From NCBI GenBank assembly GCA_016705575.1, contig JADIXX010000001.1:1017501-1081500 (forward strand): DNA of 64,000 bases. The letters are read 5' to 3'. This stretch comes from Candidatus Aalborgicola defluviihabitans (GTDB taxonomy: Bacteria > Pseudomonadota > Gammaproteobacteria > Burkholderiales > Burkholderiaceae_C). Below are positions 26,387-34,687 of this stretch, piece after piece. Below the pieces are notes generated by a model. That model was not told where the DNA came from. It worked only from the letters and a program-made list of their open reading frames with translations, and made no database searches. Made by a program: the position numbers and the translations under genes. Positions within the stretch are counted from its first letter, which is position 1. Each line of letters begins with the position of its first letter.

Positions 26387-26406
26387 AATAATTACCGATA
26401 ATTATT
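26387..26406. promoter_or_regulatory. Palindromic operator candidate upstream of matR
   Basis: AATAATTA-N4-TAATTATT is a perfect 8+8 inverted repeat 21 bases upstream of the matR ATG. Its size and place suit a GntR-type operator, overlapping an AT-rich promoter; the consensus for this regulator is not known to me. Confidence 0.6.
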
Positions 26407-26474
26407 AGGATATTGCCTCGTACTGGCAAGGCTTTCTACCCCCGGACAAACCCGAGGGTTCCGTTAGCTTTGTA

Positions 26475-27293
26475 TCAGGTAACTTTGGCGGTAGTGCGGG
26501 TACCCATCCACCACCACAGCAGGGCACCGCCCACAATCATGGGCACGCACAGCCATTGCCCCATGCTCATGCCCAGGGACAGCAAACCCAGAAATGCATC
26601 GGGTTCGCGGAAGAACTCTGCGATGAAACGCATCACGCCGTAGCCAAACAGAAAGGCCGCAGCCACCCGTCCTTGTTTAGGCGCCTTGCCGGCATACCAC
26701 CACAGCAAAACAAACAACAAAATCCCTTCAAGCAAGAACTGGTAGACCTGCGAAGGGTGGCGTGGCAGATCACCAGCACCGCGAAACACCATGCCCCACG
26801 GCAAATCCGGGTCGCACAGGCGACCCCACAACTCTCCGTTGATGAAGTTGCCCACCCGCCCTGCCGCCAGTCCAGTAGGAACACACGGCGCAACAAAGTC
26901 GGCCACCTGCCAAAACGGCTTCTTGCGGGACAGGGCGTACCACACCATAGCCACAATCACACCCAGCATGCCACCATGGAAACTCATGCCACCTTGCCAA
27001 ACGGCAAATACCTCCAGTGGATGGCTAAGGTAGTAAGCAGGTTTGTAAAACAGGCAGTAACCTATGCGCCCGCCCAACACCACGCCCATAACACCCAGGA
27101 AGAGGATGTCCTCAACGTCGCGGAAGGACCAGGCACCAGGCCCCTCGATGGTAGAGAAAGGCGCGTGCCGCAAGCGCAGTTTGCCCAAGAACATGAACAG
27201 GGCAAAGGCGGCCAGGTAGGTAAGGCCATACCAGTGGATGGCAACCGGCCCGATTTGCAGGGCCACGGGATCAATTTGAGGATGAATCAGCAT
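26475..27293 (-). CDS. lgt: Prolipoprotein diacylglyceryl transferase
   Basis: A 272-residue inner-membrane enzyme that transfers diacylglycerol from phosphatidylglycerol to the lipobox Cys of prolipoproteins, the first step of lipoprotein maturation. The Lgt signature GRVGNFINGELWG is present (near residue 141), as are GGRIGYCLFY and the FHGGMLGV segment with the essential His and Gly. About seven membrane helices are expected, and the length is normal. It starts at an ATG and is divergent from nothing obvious; a small Trp-rich gene follows upstream on the same strand. Confidence 0.96.
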   Translation of the reverse strand: MLIHPQIDPVALQIGPVAIHWYGLTYLAAFALFMFLGKLRLRHAPFSTIEGPGAWSFRDVEDILFLGVMGVVLGGRIGYCLFYKPAYYLSHPLEVFAVWQGGMSFHGGMLGVIVAMVWYALSRKKPFWQVADFVAPCVPTGLAAGRVGNFINGELWGRLCDPDLPWGMVFRGAGDLPRHPSQVYQFLLEGILLFVLLWWYAGKAPKQGRVAAAFLFGYGVMRFIAEFFREPDAFLGLLSLGMSMGQWLCVPMIVGGALLWWWMGTRTTAKVT

Positions 27294-27324
27294 GGCCCGT
27301 ATTGTGCCCCTGCCGGCACAGACC

Positions 27325-27573
27325 CTAACGTCGCTTGTTCTTGCGGCTCAGCATGCCCAGCGCATCGCGGCTGCGATCGATGCGGTCTTTACGGCGTGCA
27401 TCCTCAACTTCCATAGCCTTGCGCTTGGTATAGCCCGACGCATCGGCCCAAGCCCACCACGCAATGGCCAGACCAAATGGCGCCAGAACCACCCACCAAT
27501 CCCAGACTGCCACGGGCCCAATTTCCAACCACTTCATGACCAACAAGATCAGACCCAAACCCAAGAAATACAT
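27325..27573 (-). CDS. Small Trp-rich membrane protein (TIGR04438-like)
   Basis: An 82-residue protein with two hydrophobic segments rich in Trp (WLEIGPVAVWDWWVVLAPFG and IAWWAWADASG) followed by a highly basic, charged tail (KRKAMEVEDARRKDRIDRSR). It matches my memory of the 'small Trp-rich protein' family restricted to Burkholderiales. Function is unknown. It lies 31 bases upstream of lgt on the same strand, and acs ends further upstream. Confidence 0.8.
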   Translation of the reverse strand: MYFLGLGLILLVMKWLEIGPVAVWDWWVVLAPFGLAIAWWAWADASGYTKRKAMEVEDARRKDRIDRSRDALGMLSRKNKRR

Positions 27574-27676
27574 GACTGCCTCCTGATTTCACGACAACAC
27601 GGCCGTTGGTTAGAACCTGCCGCATTCCCTTTTGCACCTTGTTCCACTGTAACCCAAGCGGCCATGCAGCAGGAAT

Positions 27677-27701
27677 GAAAAAACCCGCCGAAGCGGGCTC
27701 T
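27677..27701 (-). terminator. Rho-independent terminator after acs
   Basis: On the minus strand GCCCGC-TTCG-GCGGG is followed by TTTTTTCA, about 25 bases past the acs stop. The stable UUCG tetraloop and T-run make this a clear terminator. Confidence 0.85.
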
Positions 27702-27724
27702 GGACCACGGTTCAGGACAACCGC

Positions 27725-29704
27725 TTAGTAGGCTTGACCCAGTTGATCCAGAATGGCCGGATTTTCCAGCGTGGACGTGTCTTGCGTAATGGCCTCGTTC
27801 TTGGCCACCGAGCGCAGCAGGCGGCGCATGATCTTGCCGGACCGAGTCTTGGGCAGGTTGTCGCCAAAACGGATGTCCTTGGGTTTGGCAATGGGGCCAA
27901 TTTCCTTGCCGACCCAATCACGCAACTGCTTGGCAATGGCCTTGGCTTCGTCGCCGGTGGGGCGTGGACGCTTGAGCACCACAAAGGCACAGATGGCTTC
28001 ACCGGTGGTGTCATCAGGGCGGCCCACCACAGCGGCTTCGGCCACCAGTTCAGTGCAGCTCACCAGGGCTGATTCGATTTCCATGGTGCCCATGCGGTGA
28101 CCCGAAACGTTCAGCACGTCATCGATGCGGCCGGTGATGGTGAAGTAACCCGTCTTCACGTCACGAATGGCACCATCGCCTGCAAGGTAGTACTTGCCCT
28201 TGAAATCTTCGGGGTAGTAGCTCTTCTTGAATCGCTCGGGGTCACCCCAAATGTTTCGGATCATCCCTGGCCAGGGCTTCTTGACGACCAAAATGCCGCC
28301 TTGGCCGTTGGGAGCATCCTTGCCCGTCTCGTCCACAACGGCGGCATAGATGCCAGGGAACGGCAGTGTGCAGGAGCCGGGCACCATGGGGGTTGCACCC
28401 GGCAGGGGGGTGATCATGTGGCCACCGGTTTCGGTCTGCCAGAAGGTGTCCACAACGGGGCATTTGCTGCCGCCAACATGCTTGTAGTACCACTCCCAGG
28501 CAGCGGGGTTGATCGGCTCGCCCACCGAACCCAATAGGCGCAGGCTGGACAGGTCGTAACTCTTGGGATGCACGGCGTCATTGGCTTCTGCGGCCTTGAT
28601 CAGCGACCGGATGGCCGTGGGTGCGGTGTAGAACACGGTGCACTTGTGGTCTTGAATCATCTTCCAGAAGCGACCCGCGTCTGGGTAGGTTGGCACGCCT
28701 TCAAACACAATCTCGGTGCCACCCAAGGCAAGAGGGCCGTAAGTGATGTACGTGTGGCCCGTTACCCAGCCGATGTCGGCCGTGCACCAGAACACGTCGT
28801 TGTCCTTCAAATCGAATGTCCACTTGGTGGTCAGGGCCGCGTGCAGCAGGTAGCCACCGGTGGAATGCTGGACACCCTTGGGTTTGCCAGTGGAGCCAGA
28901 CGTGTAGAGCAGGAACAAGGGGTGCTCGGCCTCGACCCATTCCGGTTCGCAGGTCGTGGGCTGGCTACCCACAACATCTTGCATCCACTGGTCGCGACCT
29001 GCAGTCATGGCAATATCGGAGCCACTGCGCTTGACGACCAGCACGTTCTTGATCGATTCACAGCCACCCAGTGCCAAAGCTTCATCAATGATGGACTTCA
29101 GGGGCAACTGCTTGCCGCCACGCACCTGGTTATCGGCCGTGATGACGGCCACTGCGCCGGTGTCTTCAATACGGTCACGCAGCGACTGGGCCGAGAAGCC
29201 GCCAAACACCACGGTGTGGGTTGCGCCAATGCGGGCACAGGCCTGCATGGCAGCCACGCCGTCGATGGACATGGAAATGTAGATGACTACGCGGTCGCCC
29301 TTCTTGATGCCGATCGACTTCAAACCATTGGCAATCTGGCAGGTTTTGGCCAGCAGGTCTTTGTAGCTGATCTTGGTGACTTCGCCGCCATCGGCTTCGA
29401 AGATGATGGCGGTCTTGTCACCCAGGCCTTTCTCCACATTGCGATCCAGGCAGTTGTAAGAGGCGTTGAGCTTGCCGTCAGCAAACCACCTGAAAAACGG
29501 CGCATTGCTCTCATCCAGCACCTGCGTAAAGGGTACTTTCCAGGACAGCAACTCCCTGGCCTGACGCGCCCAGAAGCCTGCGTAATCGGTTTCGGCTTCC
29601 TTGCACAACGCTTCATATGCGGGCATGCCAGAAATGGTAGCGTTCTTGACGAAGTCTGCGCTGGGCAGATAGACGTGGCTCTCGCTGGCGGCGGTATCGG
29701 TCAT
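27725..29704 (-). CDS. acs: Acetyl-CoA synthetase (AMP-forming)
   Basis: A 659-residue ANL ligase that makes acetyl-CoA from acetate, CoA and ATP. It shows the Acs N-terminal WARQARELLSW-type segment, the P-loop LYTSGSTGKPKGVQH, WQTETGGHMITP, the FTITGRIDDVLNVSGHR hinge and the C-terminal Lys in PKTRSGKIMRRLLR, the usual target of regulatory acetylation. Length matches Acs. ATG at 29704 has GGAG six bases upstream and was chosen over a longer open frame to 29785. A strong terminator follows. Confidence 0.97.
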   Translation of the reverse strand: MTDTAASESHVYLPSADFVKNATISGMPAYEALCKEAETDYAGFWARQARELLSWKVPFTQVLDESNAPFFRWFADGKLNASYNCLDRNVEKGLGDKTAIIFEADGGEVTKISYKDLLAKTCQIANGLKSIGIKKGDRVVIYISMSIDGVAAMQACARIGATHTVVFGGFSAQSLRDRIEDTGAVAVITADNQVRGGKQLPLKSIIDEALALGGCESIKNVLVVKRSGSDIAMTAGRDQWMQDVVGSQPTTCEPEWVEAEHPLFLLYTSGSTGKPKGVQHSTGGYLLHAALTTKWTFDLKDNDVFWCTADIGWVTGHTYITYGPLALGGTEIVFEGVPTYPDAGRFWKMIQDHKCTVFYTAPTAIRSLIKAAEANDAVHPKSYDLSSLRLLGSVGEPINPAAWEWYYKHVGGSKCPVVDTFWQTETGGHMITPLPGATPMVPGSCTLPFPGIYAAVVDETGKDAPNGQGGILVVKKPWPGMIRNIWGDPERFKKSYYPEDFKGKYYLAGDGAIRDVKTGYFTITGRIDDVLNVSGHRMGTMEIESALVSCTELVAEAAVVGRPDDTTGEAICAFVVLKRPRPTGDEAKAIAKQLRDWVGKEIGPIAKPKDIRFGDNLPKTRSGKIMRRLLRSVAKNEAITQDTSTLENPAILDQLGQAY

Positions 29705-29801
29705 GAAATGTCTCCTCGGTTGAATCAAAAGCTGGCCGGATGTTGGCGCCAAGCACTTACATATCACTGACTTACTGGCCCCCATGCTCCGCCGCTACGC
29801 G

Positions 29802-29851
29802 GGTCGCTGCCCCCCGAGGGGGCTAACTCGCCTTGGGGCGGCCCGGCGGCG
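29802..29851 (+). repeat. GC-rich dispersed repeat, copy A
   Basis: GTCGCTGCCCCCCGAGGGGG is followed by CT-N8-TTGGGGCG. The same block occurs on the other strand at 47521-47577. The CCCCCGAGGGGG core is self-complementary. It lies in the 241-base gap between acs and the fumarase gene, which otherwise shows no gene. Confidence 0.7.
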
Positions 29852-29945
29852 AGTTGTGGCCCCCATGCTGTGCGTCAGCCGCCTGTGGGCCAGATTGGCT
29901 AAACTCTGCGGGTTAACCCCACAGTCAATTTACCGCGCCAAAATC

Positions 29946-31511
29946 ATGACCATCCACATCCGCCAGACCGACCTCATTGAATCGGTTGCAGCCGCACTCC
30001 AGTACATCAGCTACTACCACCCTGCAGACTACATCGCCCACCTGGCCCGCGCCTACGAGCGCGAGCAAAGCCCTGCGGCGAAAGACGCTATTGCACAAAT
30101 TCTGACCAACAGCAAAATGAGCGCCACCGGTCACCGCCCGATTTGCCAAGACACCGGTATCGTCAACGTGTTCCTCAAAGTGGGCATGGATGTGCGCTGG
30201 GAAGGCTTTACCGGCAGCCTGGATGACGCCATCAACGAAGGCGTGCGCCAAGGCTACAACCACCCCGACAACACCCTGCGCGCCAGCGTGGTGGCCGACC
30301 CGGAGTTTTTGCGCAAGAACACCAAAGACAACACCCCGGCGGTGATCTTCACCGAGATCGTGCCCGGCAACACCGTGGAAGTAACCGTGGCGGCCAAGGG
30401 CGGCGGCAGCGAGAACAAGAGCAAGATGACCATGCTCAACCCCGGCGACTCGGTGGTGGACTGGGTACTGAAAACCGTGCCCACGATGGGTGCCGGCTGG
30501 TGCCCGCCCGGCATGCTGGGCATTGGTATTGGGGGCACGGCCGAGAAGGCTGTGTTGATGGCCAAGGAAAGCCTGATGGACGACCTGGATATGTACGAGT
30601 TGCAAGCCAAAGCCGAGCAATCGAAAGCGGGCGGCGCCACACTCACCAACGTCGAAAAACTGCGCCTGGAACTGTTTGAGAAGGTCAACGCCCTGGGCAT
30701 TGGTGCGCAAGGTCTGGGTGGCCTGACCACCGTGCTGGATGTCAAGATCAAGATGTACCCGACCCACGCCGCCAGCAAACCGATTGCGATGATCCCCAAC
30801 TGCGCAGCCACCCGCCATGCCCATTTTGTGATGGACGGCAGCGGCCCGGTCTACCTGGATCCACCGTCGCTGGACCTGTGGCCCGACGTGCAATGGGCGC
30901 CCGACTACGTGAAGAGCAAAAAGGTCGATCTGAACACGCTGACAAAAGAAGAAGTGGCCAGCTGGAAACCCGGCCAAACCCTGCTGCTCAACGGCAAAAT
31001 GCTCACCGGGCGCGACGCCGCGCACAAGCGCATCAAAGACATGCTGGCCAAGGGCGAGAAGCTGCCGGTGGACTTTACCAACCGCGTCATCTACTACGTG
31101 GGCCCGGTCGATCCGGTTGGTGATGAGGCCGTTGGCCCTGCCGGCCCCACCACCGCAACTCGCATGGACGGTTTTACCGAGATGATGCTCAGCCAAACCG
31201 GTCTGATCAGTATGGTCGGCAAGGCCGAGCGCGGCCCGGTTGCCATTGAAGCCATCAAAAAGCACAAGAGTGCCTACCTGATGGCTGTGGGCGGTGCCGC
31301 TTACCTGGTGTCCAAAGCCATCAAGACCGCCAAGGTGGTGGGTTTTGCCGATCTGGGCATGGAAGCCATTTACGAATTTGACGTGGTGGACATGCCCGTC
31401 ACCGTGGCAGTAGATGCAGGCGGCACCAGCGCCCACATCACGGGTCCGGCCGAGTGGCAGAAGAAGATTGCCCTGGGTGAATTCAAAAACATCACCATCA
31501 CGGCGAAATAG
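29946..31511 (+). CDS. fumA: Class I fumarate hydratase (4Fe-4S)
   Basis: A 521-residue oxygen-sensitive fumarase that interconverts fumarate and malate in the TCA cycle. Three cluster cysteines are visible: C67 in ICQDTG, C186 in GWCPPGM and C286 in IPNCAATRH, with spacing close to known class I enzymes. The C-terminal domain carries GGTSAHITGPAEWQKKI. The ATG at 29946 starts the conserved part; the open frame to 29784 runs through a dispersed GC-rich repeat and is not coding. murI follows 10 bases after the stop. Confidence 0.96.
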   Translation: MTIHIRQTDLIESVAAALQYISYYHPADYIAHLARAYEREQSPAAKDAIAQILTNSKMSATGHRPICQDTGIVNVFLKVGMDVRWEGFTGSLDDAINEGVRQGYNHPDNTLRASVVADPEFLRKNTKDNTPAVIFTEIVPGNTVEVTVAAKGGGSENKSKMTMLNPGDSVVDWVLKTVPTMGAGWCPPGMLGIGIGGTAEKAVLMAKESLMDDLDMYELQAKAEQSKAGGATLTNVEKLRLELFEKVNALGIGAQGLGGLTTVLDVKIKMYPTHAASKPIAMIPNCAATRHAHFVMDGSGPVYLDPPSLDLWPDVQWAPDYVKSKKVDLNTLTKEEVASWKPGQTLLLNGKMLTGRDAAHKRIKDMLAKGEKLPVDFTNRVIYYVGPVDPVGDEAVGPAGPTTATRMDGFTEMMLSQTGLISMVGKAERGPVAIEAIKKHKSAYLMAVGGAAYLVSKAIKTAKVVGFADLGMEAIYEFDVVDMPVTVAVDAGGTSAHITGPAEWQKKIALGEFKNITITAK

Positions 31512-31521
31512 GCCAAGCCGC

Positions 31522-32364
31522 ATGATGGCCGACGCGCCACAGCCCCAGGCACGTAGCCGCGACCCCATCGGCGTTTTTGACAGCGGGGTTGGCGGCTTGA
31601 GCGTGTTGCAGGCCTTGCGGGCAGAGTTACCCGACGAGCGGTTTGTGTATGTGGCCGACAGTGGCCACGCACCCTATGGCGAACGCGATGACATCCATGT
31701 CGTAGCGCGTTCGCAGGCCATAACCCGCTACCTAGTGGTGCAGCACCGTATCAAAGCCTTGGTGGTGGCATGCAACACCGCAACGGCGGCGGCCATCCTG
31801 CAATTGCGCCAGGAATTTCCCGATCTGCCCATCGTCGGCATCGAACCCGCACTCAAGCCGGCAGCAGCCCAAAGCCACACCCGGCGCATTGGCGTGCTGG
31901 CGACGCGAGGCACCCTGAACAGCGAAAAATTTCGGGTGTTGCTTGCATCACTGCAGGATCAGGCCGACTTTGTTTTGCAAGCATGTGACGGACTCGCGGA
32001 CGCCATTGAGCAGAACGATGCTATAAAAACAGAAGCGCTATGTGTATACTTCACGAGGGCTAGTGGCCCATTTGGCATAGAACAAAATTGCGTGGACACC
32101 CTTGTCCTGGGTTGTACCCACTACCCGTTTGCCGCCGACATCCTGCGTGCGCAGGTGGGCGAATCCGTAATTTTTCTGGAAGGCGGCGCACCCGTTGCCC
32201 GCCAAACCCGTCGTCTGCTGGCCGCACGCAGCTGGTTGGCCACTGAACACACTTTGGCGCCAGCAGTCGTCTTTGGCACCACGGGAGACCCCAGCAAGAT
32301 GCAAGCCGCCATTGCGCGGTGGCTGCATGAGGACTGTGAAGTGCAGTCGCTGAACATCGAATGA
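31522..32364 (+). CDS. murI: Glutamate racemase MurI with in-frame repeat insertion
   Basis: A 280-residue enzyme that makes D-glutamate for peptidoglycan. The N-terminal IGVFDSGVGGLSV and the catalytic cysteines in VVACNTATA (C84) and VLGCTHYPF (C198) are intact. A copy of the dispersed palindromic repeat (32020-32069) is translated in frame as about NDAIKTEALCVYFTRASGP (residues 166-183), just before the second catalytic strand, where homologues have a short loop. Two adjacent ATG codons (31522, 31525) could start it. The stop overlaps the next gene (ATGA). Confidence 0.95.
   Translation: MMADAPQPQARSRDPIGVFDSGVGGLSVLQALRAELPDERFVYVADSGHAPYGERDDIHVVARSQAITRYLVVQHRIKALVVACNTATAAAILQLRQEFPDLPIVGIEPALKPAAAQSHTRRIGVLATRGTLNSEKFRVLLASLQDQADFVLQACDGLADAIEQNDAIKTEALCVYFTRASGPFGIEQNCVDTLVLGCTHYPFAADILRAQVGESVIFLEGGAPVARQTRRLLAARSWLATEHTLAPAVVFGTTGDPSKMQAAIARWLHEDCEVQSLNIE
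32020..32069 (-). repeat. Dispersed double-hairpin repeat, copy 6 (inside coding sequence)
   Basis: On the minus strand: GGGCCACTAGCCCTCGTG, a spacer with TACACATA, then GCGC and TTTTTATAGC. It is antisense to murI, and its reverse complement is what murI reads through. Confidence 0.82.
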
Positions 32365-33053
32365 CACGCACCATGCGACTGCTGCCCGCACTTTTGCTCA
32401 CACTCCTGTGGTTGCTGTGCCTGACTGTTCCGGCTGCCGCAAGTGTGTGTGACAGTGGAAAGCGGCAGTCCCCGATTGACATTCAGGCCACTTTGCGCAA
32501 ACCACTGCCTGCACTGGATTTCCAGTATCAGTCCGTACCACTGCGCATTGCCGACGATGGTCACACCGTGCGTGTCCGGTTCGCTCCCGGTCAAACCTTG
32601 CGCATAGGCTCAGAGCGCTACGCTCTGCAGCAGTTCCACTTTCATACTCCCGGTGGGGACCGCATCGCCGGTGAAGATTTCCCCATGGCCGCCCACCTGT
32701 TGCACAAGAGCACCTCGGGGCAGTTACTGGCGGTGGTCGTGCTGTTTCGCACAGGGGCAGAAAATCCAGTGCTGGGGCGCTTGCTGCCACTCATCCCTGC
32801 GCGGGCCGATGGCGACCATGTCCACCCCGACGTCCGCATCCATGCCGGTGATCTGCTGCCGAGCGGACATGGCTACTACCGCTATACCGGTTCGCTAACT
32901 GCCCCACCCTGCACTGAAGGGGTTGATTGGCTGGTTTTGAAGCAGCCCGTAGAGCTTTCCAGCGCCCAGTTGGCGCTCTACCGCCAGCGGTTTTCCGACA
33001 ACGCCCGCACAGTACAGCCATTACACCAGCGCGTTGTGCTGGAGAGCCAATAG
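32361..33053 (+). CDS. Exported alpha-type carbonic anhydrase with altered active-site loop
   Basis: A 230-residue alpha-carbonic anhydrase with an N-terminal signal (LLPALLLTLLWLLCLTVPAAA), so periplasmic. QSPIDI and the zinc ligands H93 and H95 (QFHFHTP) and H112 (MAAHLLHK) are present, as is the SLTAPPCTEGVDW block with the gatekeeper Thr. The stretch that usually reads SEH after the second His (holding the Glu that orients the Thr) is GGD (98-100). Activity may thus be reduced or changed. The start overlaps the murI stop by four bases, so they are coupled. Confidence 0.87.
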   Translation: MTRTMRLLPALLLTLLWLLCLTVPAAASVCDSGKRQSPIDIQATLRKPLPALDFQYQSVPLRIADDGHTVRVRFAPGQTLRIGSERYALQQFHFHTPGGDRIAGEDFPMAAHLLHKSTSGQLLAVVVLFRTGAENPVLGRLLPLIPARADGDHVHPDVRIHAGDLLPSGHGYYRYTGSLTAPPCTEGVDWLVLKQPVELSSAQLALYRQRFSDNARTVQPLHQRVVLESQ

Positions 33054-33194
33054 CGCTCCCACGTTGTCCCCCAGGCGTCTTCGCCGGCAAAGATCACGGT
33101 GACCTTGCGTCAAGTCAAAGCCGGCTCTCATCCACTGCAGACAATGGCTGCGATGCTTTTGTCAACCGCTCGCCCTGCACGCCAGGGAATCGCC

Positions 33195-34343
33195 ATGCTT
33201 CACACCACTAATCGTCCAGCCCGTCTAAAACTCATTGCGCTGGCCGTTCTGGCAAGCCTATGTAACCCTGTTCTGGCACAGAAGGTCAAGAAAGACCCTG
33301 CAGCCGGCATCGAAGTCACCGTGACTCCAGAGATGACAGGTGCTGGGATGGTCTCCAGCGGCGTCACGCTGCCGCCCATTCCACCGGTAACTGGTAGCCG
33401 CACCAACCGCGCGCCATCGTGGGGCAAGCCACTGCCTTACCCGATCGTGATTGCCGATCGGCGTAACAACCGGCTGATCGAGATCGCACCGGACAAGAGC
33501 ATCGTCTGGGAGTTCCCATCGCCCAATCTCAAGTTCTACCGTGGCAACGAAGATGTCAATTTCTCTGCTGACGGCAAGCAGATCGCGGTCAGCGAGGAAG
33601 ATAATTTCGACATCCATTTGGTGGACTACGAGAAGAAAGAGTTGACCTGGACCTACGGAATACCCGATCACCGTGGCAAAGGGCCAGGTCTGTTGAACTA
33701 CCCAGACGACGCGCACTTCCTGGCCGACGGCCAGGTCGTTACCGCCGATATCCGCAACTGCCGCATTTTGATCATTGATCCCAAGACCAACGCCATCACC
33801 ACCCAGTGGGGAACACCAGGCCAGTGCAAGCACAATCCCCCCAAGCAATTGGCCTACCCGAATGGCGCCACGCCCATGGAAAATGGAGATCTGCTGGTTA
33901 CCGAGATCCAGGATGCCTGGATTTCCCGCGTAACACGCGAAGGCAAGGTGCTGTGGAGCGTGAAGGCGCCCAATATGCACTACCCATCCGACGCCTTCCC
34001 CACCGCAGACGGCAAGCAGGTCATCGTGGCGGATTTCTGGAAGCCCGGTCGGATCGTGATTTTCGATCCGTCCACGCGCAAGGTGACCTGGGAATATTTT
34101 GTAAAAGAAGGCGAAGGCATGCTGGATCACTGCTCCATAGCCCGCGAACTGCCCGAGACTGGTGACATTCTGGTGGTGGATGACCTGCACGACCGCGTGA
34201 TGGTGATCGACCGCAAGACCAAGGCCATCATCTGGCAGTATGGTGTAACAGGTAAAAAGGGTCACACACCCGGCCTGCTGAATTACCCCGACGGCGTTGA
34301 CCTGGACGTGTTTCGCGACTGGAAATCAGCGCTGCACAAGTAG
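33195..34343 (+). CDS. Exported beta-propeller protein (NHL/PQQ-like repeats)
   Basis: A 382-residue protein with a signal peptide (LKLIALAVLASLCNPVLAQ) and repeated beta-propeller blades of the form x-I-V-I-A-D-x-x-N-N-R and I-V-W-E-F/Y (for example NRLIEIAPDKSIVWEF, GRIVIFDPSTRKVTWEY, DRVMVIDRKTKAIIWQYG). These resemble NHL or arylsulfotransferase-type six-blade propellers. I do not recognise a specific function; envelope binding or an enzyme active site on the propeller face are both possible. The ATG at 33195 fits the signal peptide best; an earlier in-frame start at 33144 is possible. It lies 141 bases after the carbonic anhydrase gene. Confidence 0.78.
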   Translation: MLHTTNRPARLKLIALAVLASLCNPVLAQKVKKDPAAGIEVTVTPEMTGAGMVSSGVTLPPIPPVTGSRTNRAPSWGKPLPYPIVIADRRNNRLIEIAPDKSIVWEFPSPNLKFYRGNEDVNFSADGKQIAVSEEDNFDIHLVDYEKKELTWTYGIPDHRGKGPGLLNYPDDAHFLADGQVVTADIRNCRILIIDPKTNAITTQWGTPGQCKHNPPKQLAYPNGATPMENGDLLVTEIQDAWISRVTREGKVLWSVKAPNMHYPSDAFPTADGKQVIVADFWKPGRIVIFDPSTRKVTWEYFVKEGEGMLDHCSIARELPETGDILVVDDLHDRVMVIDRKTKAIIWQYGVTGKKGHTPGLLNYPDGVDLDVFRDWKSALHK

Positions 34344-34370
34344 CCGCGGGTAAAAATGCGTCGGGGAAGG

Positions 34371-34447
34371 TGGCCAGCCGTACTGGACTCGAACCAGTTA
34401 CCCCCAACTTAGAAGGTTGGTGCTCTATCCAGATGAGCTAACGGCTG
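34371..34447 (-). tRNA. tRNA-Arg (anticodon UCU)
   Basis: A full cloverleaf can be folded: acceptor CAGCCGT/ACGGCTG (7 bp), D-stem GCTC, anticodon stem CCAAC/GTTGG with loop CTTCTAA (anticodon TCT), T-stem ACTGG/CCAGT with TTCGAGT, discriminator G and an encoded CCA end. Confidence 0.95.
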
Positions 34448-34482
34448 CTGCACTGTGCAATGGAGTACGGGCACAAAGCACA

Positions 34483-34516
34483 AAGGCCCCGAAGTACCGA
34501 CACTCTGGAGCCTTTG
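34483..34516 (-). other. Hairpin between tRNA-Pro and tRNA-Arg
   Basis: On the minus strand AAAGGCTCC and GGGGCCTTT can pair (one wobble) around a 16-base loop, followed by GTGCTTTGT. It may be a weak terminator or a processing hairpin between the two tRNAs. Confidence 0.35.
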
Positions 34517-34526
34517 TTTTGAATAG

Positions 34527-34603
34527 TGGTCGGCGTACAAGGATTCGAACCTTGGACCCCCTGCTCCCAAAGCAGGTGCGCTACCAGGCTGCGCTACACG
34601 CCG
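34527..34603 (-). tRNA. tRNA-Pro (anticodon UGG)
   Basis: A full cloverleaf: acceptor CGGCGTG/TACGCCG, D-arm GCGC, anticodon loop TTTGGGA between CTGC and GCAG (anticodon TGG), T-arm CAAGG/CCTTG with TTCGAAT, discriminator A and an encoded CCA end. It lies upstream of tRNA-Arg on the same strand. Confidence 0.96.
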
Positions 34604-34687
34604 ACAGCCAGTATTCTAACCGCTCGAAGCACCAATCTTTTTCAGCGCGAGAAAATTTTTGTGCACTCGTTCGCTACCATCTGCGCT

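Noticed and set aside
29925..31568. A 547-codon open frame on the minus strand, opposite the fumarase gene
   Set aside because: It mirrors the codon pattern of fumA on the other strand, has no domain, and its sequence is rich in His/Gly/Val as expected for antisense frames in GC-rich genes.
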